NCBI GenBank assembly: GCA_037974665.1
Contig: CM075765.1
Span: forward strand, 56,305,747-56,369,746
DNA: 64,000 nt
Direction of reading: 5' to 3'
Source of the DNA: Ehretia macrophylla
Lineage: Eukaryota > Streptophyta > Magnoliopsida > Boraginales > Ehretiaceae
Each line of letters opens with the position of its first letter. Position 1 is the stretch's first letter. A program made the translations under genes and the position numbers. A model generated the notes under the pieces. It did not search any database and was not told the origin of the DNA. It saw only the letters and a list, made by a program, of their open reading frames with translations. Below are positions 23,527 through 34,486 of the stretch, piece by piece.

Positions 23527-23539
23527 AAGGGGGGAAGGA
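23527..23539 (+). other. Polypurine tract of A2
   Basis: AAGGGGGGAAGGA immediately before the 3' LTR. The preceding TTGCGAGGACGCAATTG is nearly identical in element C (50429-50446), a shared 3' tail that probably comes from one Gypsy lineage. Confidence 0.85.
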
Positions 23540-26131
23540 TGTGATAACCCGAACCTGGCATGCATTTAATAGCTTTTTATTGCATTTAATTAAGTGTCAT
23601 CTTAAATGTTAGCATTGAATTTTGTGTTTATTTTTAGTTAAACATTCATTTGTAGCTTTATTTTCATACTTCTTTTAGAAGTAATTAAATAATACTTGAG
23701 TTAATTATTTTAACGGAGTATCAACTACTTTTTATATTTATGTTACCTGGTTTTATTTTCTTGCACTTTAATGCTCGATTTTCAATTAAATGAAAAGTAG
23801 CTCCGAGCCGGAGTAAATTTTGAACCATGTTGCTTTTCAGAAATTATATATTTCTTATATTCCATAATATTTAGGTGTTATTCGTTCTTCGTCGTTTTGT
23901 GCATAGCATATCAAGAGCGATAGTTAGGAAATGATTTCTAGTCCTCAGCAAATAGTGAAAACTAGTATTTAGTGTTTTAATTTTAATATTTTAGTTGTTG
24001 TTGACTATAATCATAATTGTATTAGTTGTTTTAGCCTTAAAATGCATGAAATAAGCTTAGTTGACCAAGTTTAAGTTAGCTTTGACCAAGGGCTTTGACT
24101 TGTTGACTTGTTGTCATCTTTTATAAGCATAAAATGGCATAAAAAAAAACAAAGGAAAAGCGGAAAAAAAGAAAGAGATGGCCGAAACCATAGGAAAAAA
24201 GAAAAAAAAAATATTTTCAACTTCAAATCTTCACATCTTCGCGAGGGCTTGCACAAGGTTATTTCTGAGGCTTCCAAAGTGGATTTCCTAGCATCTAGTA
24301 GCGTCTAAGGTGAGGGTTTAATCTTTATTTGTGCATTTGAAATAATTATGTCTAAACTTTAATTATTGTGATTTAGCCGTAGGTTGTTATTTTATACGTT
24401 TTGTTGCTTAAAGAATGTTCCTTGATGATTGTAGAACATGTATTTGTAGCTTTTTAGCATTTTCTACGCTTAAATATAGCAATTGCAATTTATTTTGACA
24501 ATGGAATAGTAAACTCCCGTTTCGTAAAAGGTACTCTGTTTTGCGATCTGTTGATGTAGGAAGGTGCTAGATATGCTAGAATGCTTAAATGTATGATTTA
24601 TTTGGGTTGTGTAATGTAAAAACAGGGAAAATGGCTTGGTACATGGGGTCGTTCCGGTCGAGTTTGGCATTTTATCATTTTACGTGAAGGCATTGTCGTA
24701 GTATGCCATGGAAGCACTTTTGGTGCAGTTATGACATTGGTTGGGTGATCGGTTTAGGTTGTTGTAGTTCAAATGAACAAAGGGAGAAATCGGGGCTTTG
24801 CGAGAATTCTAGAGTAAAGTAGGGTTTCGTGAACTTTAGACGTGCCTTATGGTGTCCTAGGATGAGTGGTGATGTCGGTTTCCAAAACTCGTAGCTTGTT
24901 TGGAAGTAATAGCTTTGAGAAAGTTGGGGTCATTTAGTGTTCTAGTTGATTTTTATAATGCTTGCTTATATAATGCTTATTGTGGATTAGTATGCTTGTT
25001 ATACGTGATTATGATTGAATTGTATATCAATTGTTGATAATGCTTGTTAGTGTTGTTCTTGTTATTTTATTGATTGTAAATGCTTATTGTATCGCATGTT
25101 GTTACTAACCTGCACTTCAGTGTCTTGCTCGATTATCGTGATATTCTTCGTATTGCATTGCATTGTGTCAGGCGCGTGAGTGACGGGCCTCTTCGGGTAG
25201 TCTCGGGCTGCTAGGGTTGGTTGCTCTAGCTCCGTGTCCTACTCCCGTTCTCGCTTGGGTTGCCGCCCAGGGAGTTTTGGGTCGTAGAATTGACAGAGTA
25301 TGTCCGAAGTACTTTAAACGGAAGTTATAAGGTGGGTGAGCCGGCGCATCATCGTTAAAGTCATCGAAATCATGATAGGTACATTGCTCGTATGAGTGAA
25401 CCATAGCCTTCAGAGTGTGATATAGCTTTGAATGGTTATGTTAATGCTTTTATTAATTGCTTATTATATTGATTGTTTATATTGATTTCTTACTTGTCAG
25501 TTATATTGCTTAACTGCCTTATTTGGATTGCACGAACTTCTCTCTCTCCACCTCGATATCTGTCTCGCCCTCACTGAATATACGTGTTGAGTATACTCGC
25601 TCCTCACCACCACATTTCAGGAAATGCCTTGTTAGTTCGAAAGATTGTGGTTACGTGAAAGATCATGCTTGAAGAGTTGCCTTGCGTGCTATGTGGCTTG
25701 AGTTGTCAAAGATGCAAAGATATATATTTCATGTGTTGTTTGTATTTAATGTTAAAAAAGAATGTAATTTAAGTTTTACTAGGTTATTGAAGTGATTTGA
25801 AAAGCTAGTTTATGTATTCAGTTAGTATAGTCTAATTTCATTGCATGTATGTAATTGTCTAAAGGAAAAAAAGTTAGAATAGTTTGGGTACTTAGAAATA
25901 TGTATATTGTTGTGTTTAATTGTCGAGAACCGAGGCTCGGATAGCCTTGAGGTGGTTGAATGGTTAGACACGGTGCTGGTCCACTTATATGCTATTACAG
26001 GTTTTGCATTTTGCCTAGAAACAGGGGAGACTCCGTCCGTCTTTACCTAAAATTTTTCCCGGGTTTGGAATTGGGTTGTGATTAGATTGATTGATAGAAC
26101 TCCCAGTCTCGAGAGGGATCGGGGTGTTACA
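23540..26131 (+). repeat. 3' LTR of A2
   Basis: A 2592-bp copy of the 5' LTR, readily alignable but with scattered substitutions and small indels. Donor-like AAG/GTGAGG at 24310; hairpins 25295-25315 and 25576-25598 (each with one substituted stem base); acceptor TTTCAG ends 25620. Confidence 0.9.
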
Positions 26132-26642
26132 TCAATAGACATTGATCATTAAATAGAAATTATATCGTACAAAACTAAGATATACTATAAAATTACCTTT
26201 AACCAAAACTCCCACTTGTCCTTATAAATTTTTTCAATAATAGTAGGACAACCCAAAATTAACATAATTAATCCTTGGTTGCTATCCAACTTATATCAAA
26301 TATAAAGTTCTAACAATAGTAGGGATTTACTATTCAATACAATATTAAATTAAGGAAAGCATGACCCACAAATAAATAGAATGATTACTTAAACTAATCA
26401 ACAAATATACTATGTCCAACAAATTACGATTCTTCATTAAGAATATCCTATTTAACTGTGGTACACTGGACATTGTTAATTTTGATACTATATCAAAATT
26501 TTAGAATAGTATTTTACCTTTACGATATAATCATAAGGCACTAATATATTTCACTACACGAGCCTATTCCGAAATAGCTCCACATATATCAACATGTACT
26601 AATCCAAACAATTTAGTAGTTCTAATCCTTTATCAAACAAAG
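26132..26642 (-). mobile_element. Copia F internal domain, second part
   Basis: Continues the Copia F internal region after the A2 insertion (TCAAT 26132-26136 is the duplicated target). AT-rich, minus orientation by context, no recognisable protein motif. Interrupted at 26643 by Gypsy element E; the remainder towards the Copia 5' LTR is missing. Confidence 0.55.
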
Positions 26643-27168
26643 TGTAAAACCCCAATTTTCATCTTTATCTCGATTTACGTGTCTTTTCCTTGATTTACGT
26701 GATTTGACTTGTTTATATGTTATATGAGTTAGAATGTGCTAAATATGTGATTTATATTACTAATACATGCTATGTGTGCATTCCTGAAATTTTTATCAAA
26801 ATCGGCATAAAAAATTTTATCGACGATGTTTGTGAATAGTATTTTAAACAGCTGTCCGCTGAAATTTTTACGGGGGTGTTTTAAACATTTTAAAACCTAG
26901 TCCTCGAATATTAATGGACCCGTGTTTGATTAAAATGGATTTTAAATCGGCTTTGGATTTTTAAGGTTTTTACACTTTCTTTTGCGAAAAATGAGTTTTA
27001 AATCAAGTCGGGTGAAAATGCTTGAATGTAAAACTTCTTGTCATCCAAACATATTTTACTTAAAATAGTCTAAGTGTAAAATTAATGTTTTGAGCAAGAA
27101 ATAGTCAAAAATAGAATTAAAAGACTAGAAAATAATTAAAAGACTAAAAATTAACTAAGTGTTCACCT

Positions 27169-27206
27169 TTGACCTTTTGAGTTTTGTTGACTTTGAGCAT
27201 ATAAGC
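27169..27206 (+). promoter_or_regulatory. Gypsy E LTR promoter: TTGAC motifs and TATA box
   Basis: TTGAC at 27169-27173 and 27187-27191 followed by CATATAAG at 27199-27206. The same arrangement is in copy E2 (57934-57963). A CACACA-rich leader follows in both. Confidence 0.6.
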
Positions 27207-28565
27207 ACACACACTAAAAAGCTCACAAAACATACTCACAAACACACACATTGCCGTGACCCATAGGAGAGAAAAGAGAGAAAATTTCAAAGGTTTTCAA
27301 AGCAAATTTCTCTTGAAAAACTTAGTTTTTGTCTGTGGTTTTGCGAACCGAGTTGGATTCCACTTGTTGGGGACGCATTGCCCGCATTCATAGCCTTGTT
27401 TTGGATCAAAGGTGAGAGAAAAATTCTAGATCTCAAAATGTCATTTTTATGTTAATTCATATAATTGAATTTTTAGCCGTTGAAATATTAAATTGATGTT
27501 ATATTGTTGCTTAGTAGATGCTAAGGATTGATTATATGTGTTTATAGAAGTTTTGAACCATGGTAGCATGAATTTTTATTTTTCGGGTATTAAAATTGAG
27601 TTGTTGGCTATTTGTTGAATAATTGGAGTTGTGGTGGTTGGAATCGATTGTTGTTAGCTTGTAAAAGTTTGTTAAATACATGGTAGTAATGTTGTAATGC
27701 CAAAATTTTGATTGTGGTATCGAGGTGAAAGTCTGAAAATTTCAGCCTAGTTGCATTGAGGTTTTAGGGTTGTTGGGCTTGATTTGCTTGGATTATGGTT
27801 GGCTTCCTAGGGGGCTAAGGTTGTTGACTGAGTGGGTGAGTGATAGAAACTGGTTTGGAGGTTATCGGATTAGTAGAATGTAAGTTATGACTTTTAGAAG
27901 TTTGGGTTGTCTTTCTTTAAAATGTTGAAATATGCCTTTGGTTGTTTGGGTGGTGTTTGAGTGATTGAATTGTGAGTTGTTGATGGTTAGATTAGGGTTT
28001 GGTTGTGTGTCTAATGCATATTAAGTTGGGTGGCCTACTTTGTCATCTAACTTAGTTGTTTGTTGTTTATTTGATTAGTTGTTGTTATTTTGTTGAAATG
28101 ATGATTATTGATTTATTATTGATGAGCCGGGAAATAGTCAACTTGATATGTTGTTCTCTTGAGATATGAATGATTATTATTATTGTCATGAGTTTTGGTA
28201 TGTGTGTGCCACCTCTTGGGCAGCGTCGGGCTAAAAACAACATGACTATCATAGGCTACCCCCAGCTCGCATAGGCGGAGGTGCCATGGAGGGAGGGGCT
28301 AGAGAGGTACCTCGGGTGCGTGAGTAATAGGGAGTTATAAGAAGAATGGTTGAGATTGTGATGGCGTTTGGAGCTACACCAACTAGAGTATCTTTTATTG
28401 ATTGGTCATTATAATTAATGTGATAATATTGTTATTGATGATTATTATGTGTTTACTGCTCAAAGGATGATTTCCAAGGAGTATAGTAAATACTGTTAGA
28501 GATCTATCGAATCCTCACTGGGCTTGTTTTATATAAGCTCATTCTCAATTATTGTATGCATACAA

Positions 28566-28657
28566 GTGTTACCGAATCAGATTACGGGTACGTGCCTCCA
28601 GAAGAGGATAATGTGTCATATGTGGACGAGTCCTATGTGCCAGAGTCTTGTCCTTGA
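28566..28657 (+). other. Acidic exon-like peptide in LTR E1
   Basis: A 29-residue frame ending TGA 28655-28657 and containing DYGYVPPEEDNVSYVDESYV. It aligns codon for codon with the copy at 61839-61930 without indels; about half of the changed codons are synonymous. The acceptor here has lost its CAG (G-to-A change), so the site is probably dead in this copy. Confidence 0.45.
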
Positions 28658-29081
28658 TATCTGATGTTGTACTCTTTTGTTATCTTGTATATTAAAACTA
28701 GTTGGTTTGTATTTACTTAGAAGTTTATGATGTACAAGATGTTGTAAAGATAATGGATTAAATGTTGCTAGTTTAATGGTCTTGTTTTGGAATATGATTA
28801 GGCTACTAGATAGGTTATAATATATTTTGGAAATGTATGTTATATAGTAAATGTATGATGTTGGAACGAAGGCGTATAACTTATGGATGCAATGGTAAAA
28901 GAATGTTTATTGTATATTGTGGTTGTGTTGTTTAATTGTTGAATTGTTGTGGAGTTGATTGTATGAGTTTCGAAGAGGTTGGTTTAGAGCCTCGGTGTCC
29001 TAATTACTGTCGTTATACTATCGAAATTCTGTTGCGTCTTGACTGATCATAGGAGGGGTTGAGTTGGGGCATTACATTAAG

Positions 29082-29093
29082 TGGTATCAGAGC
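29082..29093 (+). other. Primer-binding site of Gypsy E
   Basis: TGGTATCAGAGC five bases after the LTR end, complementary to initiator tRNA-Met. Confidence 0.9.
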
Positions 29094-29369
29094 TTATGTT
29101 TGGTTGTCAGCCGGGGTATTCTCAGAATGTAGGTAATGATCTTAGCATGAAAGTATGTATGAAGTGAAAGAAAAGTGAAATATGTATTAATATGATTAAG
29201 TGATTAAGTGATTATGTGATTTAGTGACTATGTGATTATGTGATCAATTTATTTATGTGATTGATACTTAAGTGATTTATGTACTTTATGTGAGTTGTTG
29301 TTTATGTGCTAATAATTATTTATAGCCTGTCTATGTGCTATAAACTGTGCTAACTCTTTGCTTAGTAGA

Positions 29370-31799
29370 ATGACTGGTAGACCAAGAACCAGAGGTAGGC
29401 CTGAGGTAGTTGGCGAGGCACCGGATAATGTGGCACCGGGCCGAGATTGGGGTGATGACCGTTTTCGTGCAGCCATGGATAGGATGACGGAGACTATGGT
29501 AGGGCAAGCACAGATACTAGCAGGGCAGGCTGCCCAAGCATAGACATTACAGACTTAGTTATTGAATGTTCAAGGTGGTTACCATGGGTGTGGTATCCTG
29601 AAGGAATTCTTGGGATATTATCCACCGAGGTTCCAAAGGGAGCCAGATGAGAGGAAGGTGGAAACTTGGATTAATAAGATAGAGAAGATATTTGATCCTC
29701 TAGACTATACTGATGAGAGGAAAGTCACTTATGCCGTTTATTTGTTTGATGATGAGGCAGAGGAGTCGTGGCGCACAGTGAGAGTCAGTTGGGAGGCAAG
29801 AGGTACTCCGTATGTCTGGGATACCTTTCTTAGAGTGTTTCGGGCAAAGTATGTCCTGAGGATTGCATAGGAAATGAGGGAGGCGGAGCTCCTATCCTTG
29901 GTTCAGGGGGATGCTTCAGTGGCTTAGTATGAGGCCACTTTTACTAGACTGTCCCGATATGCTTCGGAATTTGTAGCTGATGAGGAGCGCAAGACCCGGA
30001 GGTTTATGTTGGGTTTGATATCAGAGATTTAGGATGCGATGGCCCTGAATCAGTATGATATATTTTCTAAGGCTTTTGTTGCGGCATCCAGACTGGAAAA
30101 GAGGAAAGGGGAACAGATTGGACCTAGCCAGCCTAGCAAGAGGCCATTTCAGCCGCAAGGCCAGCAGGGTATGTATAGACCTTCAGTACAGTAAGGTGGT
30201 TATAGGCCTTCGATGCAACAGGGTTCTTTCAGACCGCAAAGTCAGCAAGGTTACTATCAGCCTCAGTTTCAGCAGGGGTCTTATCAAGCTCAGTCACAGT
30301 ATAGGCCGGCCTAGTCTCAAGGTCAATATAGGCCTAGTGTTACGAGACCTCAACAACAGGCTGGTACAACTGCTTTCTCGGCTTCTGGTTCTTCTAGGGG
30401 CAGTGGCAGTGCTTCGTCACCGCAGTGTGCTTACTGCAAACGTCAGGGCCATGTGGAGGCCGACTGCAGGGCGAAGGCAGGAACGTGTTTGGGTTGCGAC
30501 AGAAATTAGCATAGGGTGAAGGAATGCCCTAGATTTCAGAGGACTGAGGGTTGGGCAGCGACTTAGGGTTATCAGGGCTGACCTACTGGTGGTGCACCTC
30601 GGTAGTAGCGGGTTCAGACTCGGGCCTACGCAGTTGATTTGGAGGAGGCACCTGAGGATACGACAATTGTGGAAGGTAACTTCCTTATTCTCAATCAGCT
30701 TGTTAAAATATTGATTGATTCTGGTGCTACGCATTCTTTCATTACGTCTACTTGTGTACAACGTGTTAACATGCAACTTGAAAGATTGCCTTATGTGGTT
30801 AAGATTAGTACTTCTTTAACTGATAAGTATGTGACTGGCTTAGTATGTAAAGATTGTAAAATACATGTTAAGGGTCAGGATTTTCCTTCGGACCTTATTT
30901 TATTTCCTATTCGGGGGTATGATGTTATCTTGGGTATGGATTGGCTTTCTAAGTACGATGCCCAGTTAAACTATAGAACAAAGGTAGTATAGTTTTGTTT
31001 GCCAAATCAGCCAGTGGTTGAGGTAGCAGGGAACCGGGATGCTAAGACGAGTTTTATTATCTCATCAACTAAAGTTGTTAAGCTGGTGAGTAAGGGGTGT
31101 TCGGGTTATCTAGCTTATTTGATCAACAAGCCATCTGATAAGCTGAAGCTGGAGGAAGTTCCTATTATTCAAGAATATCCCAATGTATTTCTCGAGGAGT
31201 TGTCAGGGTTACCACCAGAGAGAGATGTGGAGTTTGTGATCAATCTTATTCCCGGTACTCAACCTATTTCTAAATCAGCATACCGGATGGCACCAGCTGA
31301 GTTGAAAGAGCTGAAAACTCAACTGCAGGAGTTATTAGAGAAAGGTTTCATTCAGCAGAGTTCTTCACCATGGGGAACACCTCTTTTATTTGTTAAGAAG
31401 AAGGATGGTACCTTGAGATTATGCATCGACTATCGTGGTTTGAATCAGGTCACCATTAAGAACAAGTATCATTTACCACTGATTGACGAGTTGTTTGATC
31501 AACTTCAGGGAGCCAAAGTCTACTCTAAGTTTGACTTGAGGCAGGAGTATTATCAACTTCGAATTCGTATGGAGGATGTTCCAAAGTCTGCTTTTAGGAC
31601 TCGGTATGGGCATTATGAGTTTGTTGTTATGCCCTTTGGATTAACTAATTCACCGACCGCATTTATGGATCTTATGCATCGGGTCTTTCAACCTTACTTG
31701 GACCAGTTCGAGGTAATCTTTATCGATGATATCTTGGTTTATTCTAAGTCTGAATTGGAGCATGAGCAACATCTATGGCTTGTCTTACAAAAGCTGTAG
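29370..31799 (+). pseudogene. Gypsy E gag-pol, one frame with fourteen stops, truncated
   Basis: A single uninterrupted frame gives: N-terminal Arg/Gly-rich gag start; retrotransposon gag domain (29580-30050, FLGYYPPRF and WINKIEKIFD); Gln/Gly/Tyr/Arg/Pro-rich linker (30140-30380); two CCHC zinc knuckles (CAYCKRQGHVEADC at 30426 and a second ending VKEC); protease with IDSGATHSFI (near 30715-30740); RT with [18 protein letters not shown] and the catalytic FIDDILVYS (31720-31745). RT stops at 31799. Fourteen in-frame stops (12 TAG, one TAA, one TGA) occur without a single frameshift; their contexts suggest C-to-T change, mostly at CAG. RT also shows G-to-A replacements (DLRQEYYQ). Non-functional. 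Confidence 0.92.
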
Positions 31800-31802
31800 G
31801 AG

Positions 31803-31831
31803 TATATATGAGGGTTCACCTACCCCGGTTA
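31803..31831 (+). pseudogene. nad2: Second copy of the nad2 exon 4 edge, next to Copia LTR
   Basis: TATGAGGGTTCACC..ACC.CGGTTA repeats the last 25 or so bases of exon 4 found at 15437-15461, followed again by the LTR start TTAAGGAT. So this side carries the exon edge, the GGTTA target, a Copia LTR, GGTTA and the rest of the exon: exactly a solo-LTR allele, fused to the truncated Gypsy element on its left. Confidence 0.85.
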
Positions 31832-33953
31832 TTAAGGATCTCATATATTTAGAACTATGAACATCATCTAGCTAAGAATCGAGCAGAAGCCAAACATGAC
31901 ATTCGAAAATTTCTGAAATTCAAAGCATAATGTTCATATGAGTCTCTAATCTTGATATCGTGTGATTAACATATGCAAAACATATATATAGCAAATATAT
32001 ATATTGACAAGTGATAGAAGTAGGAGATACCTCTTGTAGACAACCATAGAAAGCATGAATCTGAAATTTCTTATCACTTGATAGAAGACACCATCCCTTG
32101 AAAGCAGAAGAGTTCTAGTCCATCCACACGAGCAAAGAATGGCTTCTCCATCTTCGTGGTTGTTTTGTACTAGATAACCATGGAATATTTATGAGCTTGT
32201 TTGTGAAGAAGAGAGCAAAACCATTTCCTTCTTCTTCCTTGTTCATGACTACATTTTTGGTGAAGAAGAAGAGAAGACAACTTCATCTCTTTTTGCTTTA
32301 TGTTTTCAGCCATGTATGAAGAAGATGATGAAGAAGAGAAGACTTCTTCTTCTCATTTTCTTGCTACGGTTTTCTCTTGTTTTTCAGCCATGGAGGCTTA
32401 GCAAAATTAGAAGAAGACAACTCTTCTTCTCTTTCTTGTGTAGTCTCCAATGTGTGGAGTCTTCAAGGAAAAGAAGACAAATCTTCCTTTTCTTTTGTTG
32501 TCTTGTCTCTCTTTTGAAAGAAAAGAGAAGACAACCTTTCGTGAATTAAGGTTGTGTTTGTATATTGTCCCCTATCATATAAGACAAGTTGGCTTATTTG
32601 GAAATGGAATAATATATATACATCATATGTATATTATGTAGTATTTTTCCACTAATGCATTTAAATAGTTGAAATTATGAAAACAACATTTTCATATTTT
32701 CACATTAGCCCCACCACTTACTAATAATTGCATATTGACCACAATAACTTTTAAAGGTCAATCACATGATTGTTAACTCCTTAACAATTCAGGAGAAACA
32801 AAATAATATTGTTAACAGTTTAACAACTCAAAATAAACTAAATCAAGCTCAATAAAAAAACCATTCACCTTGCTCTATTGTGTGTGACTTTCTAGATCCA
32901 CTGCTATATAGCACTGAAGAAATGTTGAACACTTTCAATGTTAATCAAACCATTTGATTTGTTTAAAGAATATATCCCGTCAATCTCAAAACACTTTCAA
33001 AGTTCTTGAGTGACGTTCTAGTGACCAACGTATCAAGACAGTTTATAAAGCAATGAAGTCTTATTCAAGTGAATCAATTTATGGTCGTTGATTATCGTGC
33101 AATCCAATCCTTCCATTAATTGTCCCATCGAGCAAGAACCATGATCCAATTAAGTTCATAGACTAGAAACGATACATGGATCCAAATGGTGGAATGAGAT
33201 ATGACATATGGAAAAACCCATTTCCATTATTCATGCCTTGGCCAAGGACTTCCTCATGCAATAGCCAAACTTGGATCTCATAGGACATCGCCTCACGCCA
33301 GAGGTTAATGGATCCTATCTTGACCATTTCCTGTCAATCACTATACCGAACGAATGAAACTGCGAGAGAACGCATCTCATCTCGTTTGTCGAAACAATCA
33401 TTGTCCAAATGCTAGAATGAAACCCCAAGATAAATGACAGCCGTAATATATCAAGTCTAAGGATTACATGCACAATCATAACGAATAACAAATTATTAAT
33501 CCTAAGTCATGTAATTTGTTATTCATGTCACATTCAGTGATCTCTTCAACTAATAACCACCCACACGTTTGTTAATCGTATCTCTATGCTGTTATGGCAA
33601 GTGGCTCAACATCCTTTATCATTAACATCCCTATGTTAATCAAAGGTAACAACACATGTGATAGTCCGTAATAGATTATTGAAGCCCGAATCAAATAATC
33701 TAAGGACTATGAATACTTTAAGTATTTATCATATTAAGGAAATACGCCAACATATTCTAAACGCTTTAAGAATACATTCCTTTAATGAAAATACTAGGGA
33801 CTCATTTATACACGTAAAAAATGAGAATATGAATGTCATAATCATGTCAATATGAAAACACATATAGAAATAGATGTCGTATAGTATAAGTTAATGTCAA
33901 AATGTCCCAATATATGTCATCCAAATATGCAGCATTAGGGCATATCTCTAACA
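31832..33953 (-). mobile_element. Copia F, second LTR
   Basis: A 2.1-kb copy of 15462-17605, same orientation, readily alignable with scattered substitutions and some indels (about 20-30 bp missing near 32665). Its sense start TGTTAGAGATATGCCC is at the right end, beside GGTTA 33954-33958 and nad2. No primer-binding site lies on its inner side; instead the nad2 edge copy is there. Confidence 0.9.
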
Positions 33954-34486
33954 GGTTACAACATTCCTTTCTATTTCGCCAAAAATATCTATTTCTGCTA
34001 ATATTTCACGTGTTTCTATTCATGGTTCTTATGGAGCTACATTGCAACAAATCTTATTTTTCTACAACATTGCTTCTATGATCTTAGGAGCATTGGCTGC
34101 CATGGCCCAAATGAGAGTCAAAAAACTTCTAACTCATAGTTCAATTGGACATGTAGGTTATATTTGTACTGGTTTCTCATGTGGAACCATAGAAGGAATT
34201 CAATCACTACTAATTTGTATCTTTATTTATGCATCAATGACGATAGATGTATTTGCCATAGTTTCAGCATTATGGCAAACCCATGTCAAATATATAGCTG
34301 ATTTGGGTGTTCTAGCCAAAACGAATCCTATTTTGGCTATTACCTTCTCCATTACTATGTTCTCATATGCGGGAATATGCCCGTTAGCCGGCTTTTGTTG
34401 CAAATTCTATTTGTTCTTCGCTGCTTTGGGTTATGGGGCTTACTTCCTAGCCCTAGTGGGAGTAGTGACTAGCATTATAGGTCGTT
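33954..34486 (+). pseudogene. nad2: nad2 exon 4, remaining 528 bp (plus 5-bp target copy)
   Basis: Encodes the central membrane part of complex I subunit 2, with ISISANISRVSI, LTHSSIGHVGYI, THVKYIADLGVLAK and ITFSITMFSYAGI. No internal stop, but many residues differ from the conserved protein in the direction expected from C-to-T and G-to-A changes (for example Ala to Thr, Arg to Trp or His, Cys to Tyr). The exon ends GGTCGTT before intron start GGGAAGCC. It is read into by a 155-codon frame from 34042 that runs into the intron. Joined with 15417-15461 it makes 573 bp. Confidence 0.93.

Larger units (their letters stand above)
19285..26131 (+). mobile_element. Non-autonomous LTR retrotransposon A2, complete
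   Basis: A complete 6.8-kb element with a perfect 5-bp duplication TCAAT (19280-19284 and 26132-26136). 5' LTR 19285-21906, tRNA primer site 21909-21920, internal domain 21907-23539, purine tract 23527-23539, 3' LTR 23540-26131. It has no gag, protease, integrase or reverse transcriptase, so it must rely on enzymes from another element; the family-A-like LTR next to the chromodomain Gypsy pol at 62352-64000 suggests a partner of that type. It is inserted in Copia F and so is younger than it. Confidence 0.92.
26643..29076 (+). repeat. 5' LTR of Gypsy E (copy E1)
   Basis: TGTAAAACCCC to GGGGCATTACA. Promoter TTGAC 27169 and 27187 with CATATAAG 27199-27206; donor-like AAAG/GTGAGA at 27412; CTACTTT hairpin 28026-28050; hairpin GGGCTT/AAGCTC 28520-28540; acceptor degraded (CAAG at 28563-28566 where copy E2 has CAG); acidic exon 28566-28657. 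Confidence 0.88.
26643..31802 (+). mobile_element. Gypsy element E, truncated
   Basis: 5' LTR 26643-29076, primer site 29082-29093, leader with repeated TGATTAAG/ATGTGATT phrases (29190-29320), then one gag-pol frame from ATG 29370 running to about 31799. It breaks off inside reverse transcriptase, just after the catalytic IDD motif, at a junction with duplicated nad2 exon 4 sequence; RNase H, integrase and the 3' LTR are absent. It lies in Copia F, so it inserted later. Confidence 0.9.
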
